A stretch of 64,000 nt of DNA from RHKX01 sp963820055 (lineage in GTDB: Bacteria; Actinomycetota; Thermoleophilia; Solirubrobacterales; 70-9). This document shows, piece after piece, positions 9,296 through 18,630 of this stretch (positions within the stretch are counted from its first letter, which is position 1; the number at the start of each line of letters is the position of its first letter). The DNA is taken from NCBI GenBank assembly GCA_963820055.1, contig CAWFYJ010000003.1, forward strand, positions 62,001 to 126,000, given 5' to 3'. The notes beneath the pieces were generated by a model that saw only the letters and a list, made by a program, of their open reading frames with translations, did no database searches and had not been told where the DNA came from. A program made the position numbers and the translations under genes.

Positions 9296-10255
9296 TTAAG
9301 GGCGCGCCTCGAAGGAGGCGAGCGTCCTGGCCAGCCCGTCGCCGAGCTGCATCCCCGGGGACCAGCCGAGGGCTCGCGATGCAGCCGCCGGATCGATGGC
9401 GACACGCTGCACCTCACCCGGGCGGGCGGCGGCCAGCTCGTATGGCAGGTCGGAGCCGCTGATGGAGCCGAGGCGCTCGATCAGGTCGAGGACGCTCGTC
9501 TCGACTCCGGTGCCGATGTTGAGCGGCATCGTCGGATTCTCATCATCGCCGAGCAGCCGATCGGCGGCGGCCACAAGGGCCTCGACGGTGTCCCCCACGA
9601 AAACGTAGTCGCGCGTCTGGGTGCCATCGCCGAAGACGGTGGCGACCTCGCCGGCGAGCAGCCGCCCGCACATGATCGCCACGACACCAGCCTCCCCGTG
9701 CGGATCCTGACGTGGGCCGTAGACGTTCGCGAACCGCAAAACGGCGGCCGGCACTCCGTGCATTCGCCGGTAGAGATCGACGTAGTACTCACCGGATAGC
9801 TTGCTCACCCCGTAAGCGGTCTCGGGTGCGGGAGTGGCCGATTCGTCGAACGGCAGCGACCTTCCCTCGCCCTCGCCGTAGACGGCGCCGCCGGTGGCTG
9901 CAAAGACGAAAGCGCTGCCGTTCCGCCGTGCAGCCTCGAGAGCGTTGATGGTCCCGATCACGTTCACCCGGGCATCGAAAGCCGGCTCGGCGGCGGCCTT
10001 GCGGACGTCAGCCTGCGCAGCGAGATGAAAGATCACATCGGGCGCAAATCCGTCGGCAGCGGCATCGAGGGCCGCCGCATCCGCGACGTCGACCTCGACG
10101 ACCGTTACGAGGTCGGCCGGCGCGCCGGCGAGGTTGGATCTGTGTCCCGTCGAGAAATCGTCGACGACGAGGACCTGGTGGCCGGCTGCGGTCAATGAGT
10201 CCACCAGGTTCGAACCGATGAACCCGGCGCCGCCGGTGACGATCGAGCGGGTCAA
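9296..10255 (-). CDS. NAD-dependent sugar-nucleotide epimerase/dehydratase (GalE-like)
   Basis: Extended short-chain dehydrogenase of 319 residues. The Rossmann motif is GGAGFIGSNL at residues 8-17, an aspartate follows beta-2 (VVDDFSTG), and the active site shows FAATGGAVYG and the Tyr-Lys pair in YGVSKLSGEYY. LRFANVYGPRQDP and the DYVFVGDTVEAL segment are typical of UDP-glucose 4-epimerases and related enzymes. The exact sugar cannot be told. The start overlaps the stop of the upstream membrane-protein gene by 4 bp. A neighbouring glycosyltransferase suggests cell-surface glycan work. Confidence 0.9.
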   Translation of the reverse strand: MTRSIVTGGAGFIGSNLVDSLTAAGHQVLVVDDFSTGHRSNLAGAPADLVTVVEVDVADAAALDAAADGFAPDVIFHLAAQADVRKAAAEPAFDARVNVIGTINALEAARRNGSAFVFAATGGAVYGEGEGRSLPFDESATPAPETAYGVSKLSGEYYVDLYRRMHGVPAAVLRFANVYGPRQDPHGEAGVVAIMCGRLLAGEVATVFGDGTQTRDYVFVGDTVEALVAAADRLLGDDENPTMPLNIGTGVETSVLDLIERLGSISGSDLPYELAAARPGEVQRVAIDPAAASRALGWSPGMQLGDGLARTLASFEARP

Positions 10256-10719
10256 CCCCCCGGCGAGATCCCGCCCGAGCCGGTCGACGTGCTGTCGGTG
10301 CTCGTCGAGGTCGTCGAGGTGGTCGGCTTCGTGGTCGAAGACGTCGTCGTGGGCGTCGTGGTCGTGCTCGTCGGCGTAGTGGTCGTCGAGCTCGTCGTCG
10401 AGCTGGTGGTCGTCGAGGTCGTCGAAGGCACGGTCGTCGTGGTCGTCGAGTCGCCGCCGCCGCCCGCGAGGGCGATCACTGCGATCACGAGGCCGATGAC
10501 GAGCGCGGCGACGAGGCCGATGGCGACCTTCTGGCCGGTGCTCATGCCGCCCGAGTCGTCATAACGGTCCGGACGTCGTCCACCGCGGCCGCCCTGGCCG
10601 CCGCCACGGCCGCCCTGGCCGCCGCCACGGCCGCCTTGGCCGCCTCCGCGACCTCCGCCGCCGCGACCTCCGCGGCCTCCGTCGTCAGGGGGCATGACTC
10701 TCGTCGGATCTTCGTGCAT
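10252..10719 (-). CDS. Single-pass membrane protein with Gly/Arg repeats and Ser/Thr-rich tail
   Basis: Function unknown, 155 residues. After MHEDPTRVMPPDD come three 8-residue repeats of the GGQGGRGG type. Then follow a charged linker, one clear transmembrane helix (VAIGLVAALVIGLVIAVIAL), and about 75 residues made almost only of Thr and Ser. By the positive-inside rule the Gly/Arg part would be cytoplasmic and the Ser/Thr tail outside, where it could be glycosylated. The opposite strand yields a Val/Glu-only product and was rejected. The stop overlaps the epimerase start (ATGA), so the two are probably co-translated. Confidence 0.65.
   Translation of the reverse strand: MHEDPTRVMPPDDGGRGGRGGGGRGGGQGGRGGGQGGRGGGQGGRGGRRPDRYDDSGGMSTGQKVAIGLVAALVIGLVIAVIALAGGGGDSTTTTTVPSTTSTTTSSTTSSTTTTPTSTTTTPTTTSSTTKPTTSTTSTSTDSTSTGSGGISPGG
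10583..10683 (-). repeat. 24-bp tandem repeats encoding GGQGGRGG units
   Basis: A GC-rich run of about 24-bp units, three nearly identical, lies within the membrane-protein gene and encodes its Gly/Gln/Arg repeats. Repeats in such a run can expand or contract, so the copy number may vary between strains. Confidence 0.75.
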
Positions 10720-10786
10720 GCGGGCCAGTCTAGGTCCGGGCGGGGACCGAATCCAGCGCGCGGCTTCCCGAGGGCGATGGATTGCG

Positions 10787-11891
10787 TCAGGAGCCGAGAA
10801 TCTCGGCGTAGACCGCCTCGGTGCCCTCGATCATCCGCTCGCGGGTGAAGCGCTCGCGGACGCGCCTTGCGGCGGATTCTCCGAGGCGTTCCGCGAGCCC
10901 GGGGTCGATGAGCATCTCCAGCACCCCTCCCGCCAGCGCGCCGGGGTCAGCAACCGGGACGACGATGCCGGACTCGCCGTCGACGATCGCCTCCGCCGAG
11001 CCGCCCGCGTCGGTGACCACGCAGGGGCGGGCCAGCGACATCGCCTCGAGGATGCCGTAGGGGAAGGACTCGGCGAGCGCCGGATTGACGAACACGTCCG
11101 CAGCGGCGAGCAGGCCCGGGACGGAGTCGACGTGGCCCGCCAGAAGCACGCGCTCGTCCGACCCCGAAGCGGGCGACAGCGGCCTCGGCCTCGGCACGGT
11201 CGGGGCCCTCCCCGGCCACGATCAGCCGCGCCTCGGGAACGGACGCGAGGACCGTCGCCATCGCCTCGAGGAGGACGGGGACTCCCTTGCGCCGGAAGAG
11301 CTCGGAGACGCTGACCACGAGCGGGCGGCCCGCTGCGAACTCCGCGAGCCGCGGATCGAGCGCCCCGGTGACGAGGGGTTCGATGCCGTTGTGGACGACG
11401 CGGGCCCGGTCGCCGGCGCCGAGGTCGACGGCGATCCGGCGCTCGGCCTCGCAGACGCAGAGCACCCGGGTCGCGAGCGGCATCAGCGCCCGCTCGAGGC
11501 CGCGGTAGGCGGCGTGGGAAGGCGACCGCCCGGACCCGTCCACGAACGCGTAGCGGTGCGGGGTGTGCACGAGCGGGGTCCCAGGGCGGGCGGAGCGGGC
11601 GAGGCGCGCTACGACCCCCGCCTGCGCGCCGTGGGCGTGGATCAGGTCGGGACGGAACGACCGGTAGGCCCGGCCCACCTCACGCACCCCACGGACGGTC
11701 GCAATCGGCTCAGGGGACCTCGGGATCGCCGCCCGGAGATGCGGCACGTCGAAGTCGCCCCCGGTCCCATCCGGCCCAGGCCCGCAGACCGCGACCTCGT
11801 GGCCGCGTTTCGCGAGCTCTGCGGAGAGGATGCGGACGTGCCCGAACGTGCCTCCGGTCCGCGGCCTGAAGACCTGGAGGATCCGGGCCAT
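10787..11891 (-). CDS. Glycosyltransferase family 4-type, frame broken
   Basis: GT-B fold glycosyltransferase of about 367 residues. The N-terminal domain has LQVFRPRTGGTFGHVRILS and DLIHAHGAQAGVVARLA. The C-terminal donor-binding domain has VSVSELFRRKGVPVLLEA, FVNPALAESFPYGILEAMS and TDAGGSAEAIVDGESGIVVP, the usual E-x7-E type donor site. The frame changes near 11165, where RFGV continues as SDERVLLAGHVDSVPGLL one frame over. The site is a run of four G residues, so one extra G explains it. The gene follows argD by 10 bp on the same strand although its role is unrelated to arginine. Acceptor and donor are unknown. Confidence 0.88.
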
Positions 11892-11901
11892 CGGGCCGCG
11901 G

Positions 11902-13113
11902 TCAGCCCGTGGCGGCGTCGAGCGCCGCCCGCAGTCGCTCGATCCCCGTCCCGAGATCGCCCTCGTCGATCGTCAACGGCGGCAGCAGCCGGACGGTCTC
12001 GGGATTGGGCGCATTGACGACGACGCCGCCTTCGAGGCCCGCCCGCGCAACGGCGGCGGCCTCCACCCCTTCGTGGAGGGCGATCCCGATCATCAGTCCG
12101 CGCCCGCGCAGCCCGGCCACGGCGGGATGTTCCTCGACGCCGGCGCGGATCTGCTCGGCGCGCTCGCCGACGTTGGCGAGGACGGCGGGGTCGCTGAGGA
12201 TCTCGAGGGCGGCCAGAGCCGATCGGGCGCAGATCGGGCCGCCGGCGAACGTCGAGCCGTGCTCGCCGAGCGTCAGGCCGTCGCCGACGACCGGCGCGGT
12301 GACGCAGGCGCCGACCGGCAGGCCGCCGCCGAGCGCCTTCGCGCTCGTCATCACGTCGGGCCGGACGGGAGTCGCCTCGTGTGCCCAGAGGGTGCCGGTC
12401 CGCCCCATCCCCGTCTGGATCTCGTCGAAGACGAGCAGGGCGCCGACCCGGTCGCAGGCGGCGCGAGCGGCGACGAGCACCTCATCGGAGATCGGATGGA
12501 CACCGGACTCGCCCTGGATGGGCTCGAGCATCACCGCCGCCGTGTTCGGCCCGACCGCGGCGTCGAGGGCCGCCGGATCGTCGCGCGGCACCGGCACGAA
12601 GCCGGCCGGCAGCGGGCCGAAGAGGTCCTCGCGGGCGAGCCGCGGCGTCGCAGCGAGGGCGGCGAGCGTGCGGCCGTGGAAGGCGTAGTCGAGGACGACG
12701 ATCTCGGGACGGTCGATCCCGCGGCCGTGCGCGAGCCGGCGCACGAGCTTGATCGCGCATTCGTTCGCCTCCGCTCCGGAGTTGCAGAGGAAGGCCCGGC
12801 CGCCGAGCGACGACTCGACGAGCCGCTCCGTGAGCAGCATCGCGGGCTCCGAGTAGAAGAGATTGGAGGTGCCGCCGAGCGTCGCGGCCTGCTCGGCGAT
12901 CGCGGCGACGATCCGCGGATTGCAGTTGCCGGCGTTGTGGACCGACAGGCCGCTGAAGAGGTCGACGTAGGCGCGCCCGTCGGCGTCCCAGAGCGTGCTC
13001 CCCTCGCCGCGGACGAACTCGACCGGCGCCCGGGGGTAGGTCGGCATCGCGTACCGCGCCTCGATCTCGCGGAGCGCCTCGACGCCCGCCGCCTTCTCGC
13101 CGGCGACACTCAC
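11902..13113 (-). CDS. argD: Acetylornithine aminotransferase
   Basis: PLP enzyme converting N-acetylglutamate semialdehyde to N-acetylornithine in arginine synthesis. It is intact at 403 residues. Class-III aminotransferase marks are present: SGAEANECAIKL, FHGRTLAALA, the LVFDEIQTGMGRTG cofactor site, and the Schiff-base lysine in MTSAKALGGGLPVGA. The start overlaps the argB stop by 4 bp (GTGA). Paralogues such as ornithine or GABA aminotransferase are possible in isolation, but the argCJB context settles the call. Confidence 0.96.
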   Translation of the reverse strand: MSVAGEKAAGVEALREIEARYAMPTYPRAPVEFVRGEGSTLWDADGRAYVDLFSGLSVHNAGNCNPRIVAAIAEQAATLGGTSNLFYSEPAMLLTERLVESSLGGRAFLCNSGAEANECAIKLVRRLAHGRGIDRPEIVVLDYAFHGRTLAALAATPRLAREDLFGPLPAGFVPVPRDDPAALDAAVGPNTAAVMLEPIQGESGVHPISDEVLVAARAACDRVGALLVFDEIQTGMGRTGTLWAHEATPVRPDVMTSAKALGGGLPVGACVTAPVVGDGLTLGEHGSTFAGGPICARSALAALEILSDPAVLANVGERAEQIRAGVEEHPAVAGLRGRGLMIGIALHEGVEAAAVARAGLEGGVVVNAPNPETVRLLPPLTIDEGDLGTGIERLRAALDAATG

Positions 13114-13988
13114 GGGGTCACCTTCGTGCCGATGCCGGCATCGGTGAAGAGCTCGAGCAGGAGGCTGTGCGGACGCCTGCCGTCGAGGATGTGGGCGGAC
13201 TGGACGCCGCCGTTGATCGCCTCGACGCAGGCCGCGAGCTTCGGGCGCATGCCGCCGGTCATGGCCGGCAGGGCCGCCTCGACCTCCGCGACCGTGGCCA
13301 GCGAGACCAGCGAGGCGGGATCGTCGGCGTCCTCGCGCCAGCCCTCGATGTCGGTCAGGAAGACGGCCTTATAGGCCGGGATCGCCGCCGCGACCTTGCC
13401 GGCGGCGGAGTCGGCGTTGACGTTGTAGGAGTTCCCCTCGCGGTCGGAACCGGCGCCGGCGATGACCGGGATGAAGTCGGAGGCGATGTGACTGAGGACG
13501 TCGACGTCGACGTTCTCGATCTCCCCGACGAAGCCGACCTTGGCGGCCTCGGCGACCGGACGGATCTCGAACATCGCTCCGTCCTCCCCGGAGAGACCGA
13601 CGGCGGGCTGGCCGAGCCGGTTGAGCCGCTGGACGATGTCGACGTTGACCTTGCCGAGCAGCACCATCTTCGCGACCTCAACGGTCTCGGCATCGGACAC
13701 GCGGAGGCCGTCCACGAACTCGATCTCGAGGCCGAGCCGCTCCATGTAGTGGCTGATGTCGGGACCGCCGCCGTGGACGATCACCGGGTTCAGGCCGACG
13801 TACTTGAGGAGGACGACGTCACGGGCGAACTCGTCGCGGACCGCCGGGTCCCGCATCGCCGCGCCGCCGTACTTGATGACGACCGTGCGGCCGTGGAACT
13901 CGCGGATGTACGGGAGCGCCTCGAGGAGCGTCTCGACGCTGCCGGCGGCATCGGCGGCGCGCTCGTCTGCGGTCATTCGGTCGGTCAT
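13110..13988 (-). CDS. argB: Acetylglutamate kinase
   Basis: Phosphorylates N-acetylglutamate, usually the arginine-controlled step. At 292 residues it is a normal length. Amino-acid-kinase motifs are visible: VVIKYGGAAMRD, VIVHGGGPDISHYME, YNVNADSAAGKVAAAI and MTGGMRPKLAACVEAI. It lies between argJ (ATGA overlap with the argJ stop) and argD (GTGA overlap), so translation is coupled along the operon. An alternative ATG lies 12 bases inside the first (MTDRMTADE). The upstream one gives the exact overlap. Confidence 0.97.
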   Translation of the reverse strand: MTDRMTADERAADAAGSVETLLEALPYIREFHGRTVVIKYGGAAMRDPAVRDEFARDVVLLKYVGLNPVIVHGGGPDISHYMERLGLEIEFVDGLRVSDAETVEVAKMVLLGKVNVDIVQRLNRLGQPAVGLSGEDGAMFEIRPVAEAAKVGFVGEIENVDVDVLSHIASDFIPVIAGAGSDREGNSYNVNADSAAGKVAAAIPAYKAVFLTDIEGWREDADDPASLVSLATVAEVEAALPAMTGGMRPKLAACVEAINGGVQSAHILDGRRPHSLLLELFTDAGIGTKVTP

Positions 13989-15136
13989 GTCGTGTACTCC
14001 GCGTTGATCCTGATGTATTCGTGGGTCAGATCGCTGAAGAAGACGTGCGCGGCGGCCTCGCCGCGGCCGAGGTCGATCGAGAGCTCCGGCTCGGTGGTGT
14101 CGTCCCCCATCTCGGTGGCGTCGATCCGGTCGGGGCCGAGCTCGGGAACCTCCGAGCCGGCGAGCGCCTGGCCGGCGGCCTGGGCGATCCGCCCCCAGTT
14201 GGGGTCGCGCCCGTAGAGCGCGGTCTTGACGAGCGGCGAGTTGGCGATCGCCCGTGCAACCCGCTCCGCCTCGCCGTCGTCGGCGGCGCCCCCGACGGCG
14301 ATCCGGCCGACTCGCGTGGCGCCCTCGCCATCGGCGACGACGAGCAGGGCGAGCTGGAGCAGCACCTTCTCGAGCACGCCGTCGGGCAGGGGCCGCCCGG
14401 AGGCGCCGCTGGCCTGCAGGAGCACAGTGTCGTTCGTGCTCATCTGGCCGTCGACGGTGATTCGCTCAAACGAGCCGGCGACCGCGCGGCGGAGGGCCGC
14501 ATCGGCGTCGTCGACGACGGCATCGGTCTGGACGAAGCAGAGCATGGTCGCGTAGCCCGGCTCGATCATCCCGGCGCCCTTCGCCTGCGCGGAGACGGTC
14601 ACGCCGCCGGCGCTCACGCAACAGCGTTTCGGGCCGGAGTCGGTGGTCATGATCGCCGCCGAGAAGTCCTCGCCTCCCTCGGGACGGAGCTGGTCGCCGG
14701 CGCCGTCGATCCCGGCCAGGACCTTGTCGACGTCGAGCGGGACGCCGATCGTTCCGGTCTCGGCGACCGCGACGGCGGCGGGGTCGGTCCCGATCGCGGC
14801 GGCGCACCGTTCCTGCATCGCGACCGCGTCGGCATAGCCCTGCTCGCCAGTGGCGGCGTTGGCGTTTCCGGAGTTGACGACAGTTGCCCGGATCGAGCCG
14901 GTCAGGCAGCGATCGCGGCAGACCCGCACCGGTGCGGCGGCGGCGGCGTTCCGGGTGAGGAGCAGTGCCGACGCTACCTCGGGCTCGTCGCAGACCACGA
15001 TCCCGACGTCGGTGCCGCCGGATTCCTTCAGGCCGCAGGCGGTGCCGGCCGCACGGAACCCGGGCGCCAGCATCGTCGGCTCGAGCTCGGCGACCCCTTC
15101 CGGCGGGGCGGCCCAGCGGGAGGTGAAGAAGCTCAC
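13985..15136 (-). CDS. argJ: Bifunctional glutamate N-acetyltransferase/ornithine acetyltransferase
   Basis: Transfers the acetyl group from N-acetylornithine to glutamate, recycling it within the arginine pathway. The 383-residue precursor shows the self-cleavage site in AKGAGMIEPGYATMLCF, where the Thr of the Ala-Thr pair becomes the nucleophile of the beta chain. IMTTDSGPK, VNSGNANAATGEQG and GRDPNWGRIAQAAG are family blocks. It starts with GTG at 15136, overlapping the argC stop by 4 bp. The frame is intact. Because ArgJ is present, a separate ArgE is not needed for deacetylation. Confidence 0.97.
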   Translation of the reverse strand: MSFFTSRWAAPPEGVAELEPTMLAPGFRAAGTACGLKESGGTDVGIVVCDEPEVASALLLTRNAAAAAPVRVCRDRCLTGSIRATVVNSGNANAATGEQGYADAVAMQERCAAAIGTDPAAVAVAETGTIGVPLDVDKVLAGIDGAGDQLRPEGGEDFSAAIMTTDSGPKRCCVSAGGVTVSAQAKGAGMIEPGYATMLCFVQTDAVVDDADAALRRAVAGSFERITVDGQMSTNDTVLLQASGASGRPLPDGVLEKVLLQLALLVVADGEGATRVGRIAVGGAADDGEAERVARAIANSPLVKTALYGRDPNWGRIAQAAGQALAGSEVPELGPDRIDATEMGDDTTEPELSIDLGRGEAAAHVFFSDLTHEYIRINAEYTT

Positions 15137-16168
15137 GAAATTCCCTCCCCCTCGTCGAGCCCAAGCATCAGGTTGAGGTTCTGAACCGCCTGCCCGGCGG
15201 CGCCCTTCCAGAGGTTGTCGATCGCGCTGAAGACGAGGATCCGGCCGCCGGCGTCGCGGGAGACGTGGATCCTGCAGAGGTTGGTGTCGCGGACCTCGCG
15301 GACGCCGGGCGGCCGATCGACGACCTCGACGAACCGTTCGCCCTCGTACATCTCCGCGTAGAGCTCGGCGAGCTCGGCATCCTCGACCGGGCGGGTCGGG
15401 CGGACGTAGCAGCTGACGAGCTCGCCCTGGTCGAGGGGCAGGAGGTGCGGGACGAAGGTCAGCGTCGGCCCCTCCCCCGCTCCCGAGCGCGGCGAGCTCC
15501 TGGGCGATCTCGGGCTCGTGCCGGTGGCCGCCGACGCCGTACGGGGTCGCGTTCTCGGTCAGGGTCGCGAAGCTGAGCCGGTCGCCGCCGCCCCGGCCGG
15601 CGCCCGAGACGCCCGACTTGGCGTCGACGACCACGTCCTCGATCAGGCCCGCGGCGGCGAGCGGGGCGAGGCCGAGGACGGTCGCGGTCGGATAGCAGCC
15701 GGGGTTCGCGACCAGCTCCGCCTCGCGCACCTTGTCGCGGTAGAGCTCGGTGAGGCCGTAGACGGCGTCGCCGAGCAGCTCCGGAGCGGCGAGCTCGCCG
15801 TACCACTGCCGGTAGACGTAGGGGTCGCGGAGCCGGAAGTCGGCGGAGAGGTCGACTACGAGCAGGCCGAGCTCGCGGAGCCCGGCGACGACGGGCGCGG
15901 AGGCGTGATGCGGATAGGCGACGATCGCGGCCTCGCACTCCTCGACCGCGTCGATGTCGAGCTCGGTCAGGACCATGTCGGTCCGGTAGCGCGGGTATAG
16001 GTCGCTGAGCTTCGATCCGGCGTCCGAGCGCGAGGTGGTCTCGCGGAGTTCGAGCCGGGGGTGGCGCCAGACCAGCTCGGCCGAGAGCGCGCCGGCGAAG
16101 CCGGAGGCCCCGGCGACCAGGACTCGCGCCGCCGGATCGCCCTCGAGCGGCTGGGTCGCCTCAGCCAC
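15133..16168 (-). CDS. argC: N-acetyl-gamma-glutamyl-phosphate reductase, frame broken
   Basis: NADPH-dependent reduction of N-acetylglutamyl phosphate. The N-terminal part has the nucleotide-binding VAGASGFAGALSAELV and the active-site cysteine in ELVANPGCYPTATVLGL. The C-terminal part has ILVFSAIDNLWKGAAGQA, the usual end of the family. Near 15478 the frame shifts inside a GGGGGAGGGG run: ALGSG continues as GPTLTFVPHLLPLDQGELV in the next frame. All family blocks are present, giving about 344 residues. The GTG at 16168 overlaps the end of pheT by 8 bp, so the arginine genes are joined to the pheST cluster without a gap. Confidence 0.94.
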
Positions 16169-18630
16169 GTAGTTCCGCCCCGATCTCCTCCAGGGCGGCG
16201 ACGATCTCGGTGCGGACCGCGGCAACCTCGGCGTCGGTCAGCGTCCGGTCGGGAGCCCGGAACTCGAGCCGGAGCGCGAGGCTCCGCTTCCCCTCCGGCA
16301 CCTGCTCGCCCTCGTAGACGTCGAAGACCGTGGCGCCGCCGAGCAGCGCTCCGCCGGCGGCGACGATCGTCGCCCGGATCTCCTCGGAGCCGAGGCCGGA
16401 ATCGGCGACGACGGCGATGTCCTCGGCGACCGCCGGGAAGGTGGTCACGTCCTCGTAGAGCTCCTCGCCGGCGCCGGCGCTCGCCAGCAGCGGCTCGATG
16501 TCGATCTCGAAGGCCACCCCGCTCCGGGCGTCGAGATCGGCGAGCAGCGCGGGATGGAGCTCGCCGACCCAGCCGACGACGACGTCGCCGACGCTCACCT
16601 CGGCGGTCCGCGCCGGATGCAGGAAGGCGCGGCCGCCGGGGGCGAAGGCCAGCTCGGTGCCGAGCGCGGCGGCGACCAGCTCGGTCAGCCCCTTGGCGTC
16701 GTAGAAGTCCGCGGGCCGCGGGCGTTCCCGCCAACCGGCGCCGCCGAGGGTCCCGATCAGGACGGCGGCGATCCGGTGCGGCTCGGCGATCGGCGACGGG
16801 CGCAGTCCGGCGAACCGGCCGCCGGGTGCGCCGCCCGACTCGGGGGGCGCCTGCGGGAGATAGACGCGGCCGGACTCGAAGAGCGCCACCCGGTCGGCGC
16901 CGCGGGCGAGGTTGTGGCCGGCTGCGCCGAGCAGGCCGCCGATCAGATCGGTGCGCATCACCGACTGCTCCTCCGAGAGCGGATTGTGGACGACGACCGG
17001 TGGGATGTCACCGAGACCGGCGATGCCACCCCTGGCCGGGTCGACGAAGCTCCACGTGATCGCCTCGTCGAGGCCGGCGTCCCGCAGAAGGTCCTCGATC
17101 CGGCGCAACAGCACCTGGTGATGCTGGAGCCCGCCGATCGCGCTGCCGCGCCCCGGCAGCGTCGCGGGCAGGTGCTCGTCGAGGCCGTGGATCCGGGCGA
17201 CCTCTTCGATCAGGTCGATCTCGCGGGTGATGTCGAAGTGGCGGTCGGGAGGGACCGTGACGGCGATCGGGCCGTCGCCGGTCCCGCCGTCGCCGTGCAC
17301 GTCGAAGCCGAGCCGGCCGAGATAGTCGGCCGCTTCGGCGGGCGTGACGGTCATCCCGAGCAGGGCGTCGCTGCGATCGGGCCGGTAGCTGAGGTCGAAG
17401 GGTGCCATCGAGGCCGGGCGCGCGTCGACGTCGATCGTGCCGGGCACGAGCCGGGCGCCGCAGAGCTCGACCATCAGCTTCGACGCGACATGTTGGGCGC
17501 GCATCGCGAGGTCGGGATGGAGCTGCTTCTCGAAGCGGGTCGAAGCCTCCGAGCGCAGGCCGAGGAGGTTCGAGGTCCTGAGGATGTTCGTTCCGTTCCA
17601 GGTCGCGACCTCGAGCAGCACCCGGGTCGTCTTCTCGGACACCTCGGAGACCTGCCCGCCCATGATCCCGGCGATCCCGGTAGGGCCGTTGCGGTCACAG
17701 ACGACGACGCTCTCGGCGTCGAGGACGCGTTCGGCGTCGTCGAGGGTCGTCATCTTCTCGCCGTCGGCAGCCGTCCTGACGATGATCTCGCCGCCGGGAA
17801 CCTCGTCGAGGTCGAAGGCGTGGAGCGGCTGGCCGGTGAGCAGCATCACGTAGTTGGTGATGTCGACGACGTTGTTGATCGGGCGCTGGCCGGCGGCGGC
17901 GAGGCGGGCCTTCAGCCACAGCGGCGAGGGGCCGATCTCGACGTCGGTGAAGGCCCGCGCGGTGAACCGCGGGCAGAGCTCGGGGACGTCGACGCGGACC
18001 GAGGCGAGATCGTCGACGCTGCCGTCGCCGGTCGGCTCGGCATCATCGGCCCACGGCGCCGGCGCCAGGTCGGAGCCGGTTATCGCGTGGACTTCGCGGG
18101 CGACGCCGTAGACGCCGAGGCAGTCGGGTCGGTTGGGGGTGATCTCGAGGTCGAGGACCGTGTCGGCGATCGGCAGCACCTCGGTGAGCGGAGTGCCGGG
18201 CGGCAGGTCGACGTCGAGGACGGCGATGCCGTCGGACTCCTCGCCGATCTCCATCTCGGTCTCCGAGAGGATCATTCCCGCCGACTCGACGCCGCGGAGC
18301 TTCGCCTTGCGGAGCTTGGTGCCGTCGCCGAGACGCGCCCCCGGGAGGGCGACGGCAACGGTCTGCCCCGCCGCGACGTTCGGGGCGCCGCAGACGATCG
18401 TTCGCGGCTCGTCGTCGCCCGTCTCGACGGTGCAGACGCGGAGCCGGTCGGCGTTCGGGTGCTGCTCGGCCGACGTCACCACGGCCGACGACGAAGCCGT
18501 CGGGCGACGGCGCGCCGGCAGCGGCGATCCGCTCGACCTCCGTGCCCGTCATCGACAGGCGTTCGGCGAGGGCGCCGGGCTCGAGGCCGGCGTCGCAGTA
18601 CACGTTGAGCCAGGAGACCGGGACCTTCAT
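16161..18630 (-). CDS. pheT: Phenylalanyl-tRNA synthetase beta subunit, frame broken
   Basis: Beta chain of the alpha2-beta2 synthetase. It carries the tRNA-binding OB domain at the N-terminus (SAEQHPNADRLRVCTVE), the B5 and B3/B4 domains (VNNVVDITNYVMLLTG-like segment, EITPNRPDCLGVYGVARE) and a C-terminal anticodon-binding FDX domain. About 822 residues, a normal length. ATG at 18630 starts MKVPVSWLNVYCDAG and overlaps the pheS stop (ATGA). Near 18480 the frame slips: PDGFVVG continues as VVTSAEQHPNADRL, which a missing CG dinucleotide would explain. The gene is essential in bacteria, so the break is probably not real. Confidence 0.95.

Noticed and set aside
10289..10564. Plus-strand frame encoding an almost pure Val/Glu protein.
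   Set aside because: It is the antisense of the Thr/Ser-codon run in the membrane protein and has no start signal or known pattern.
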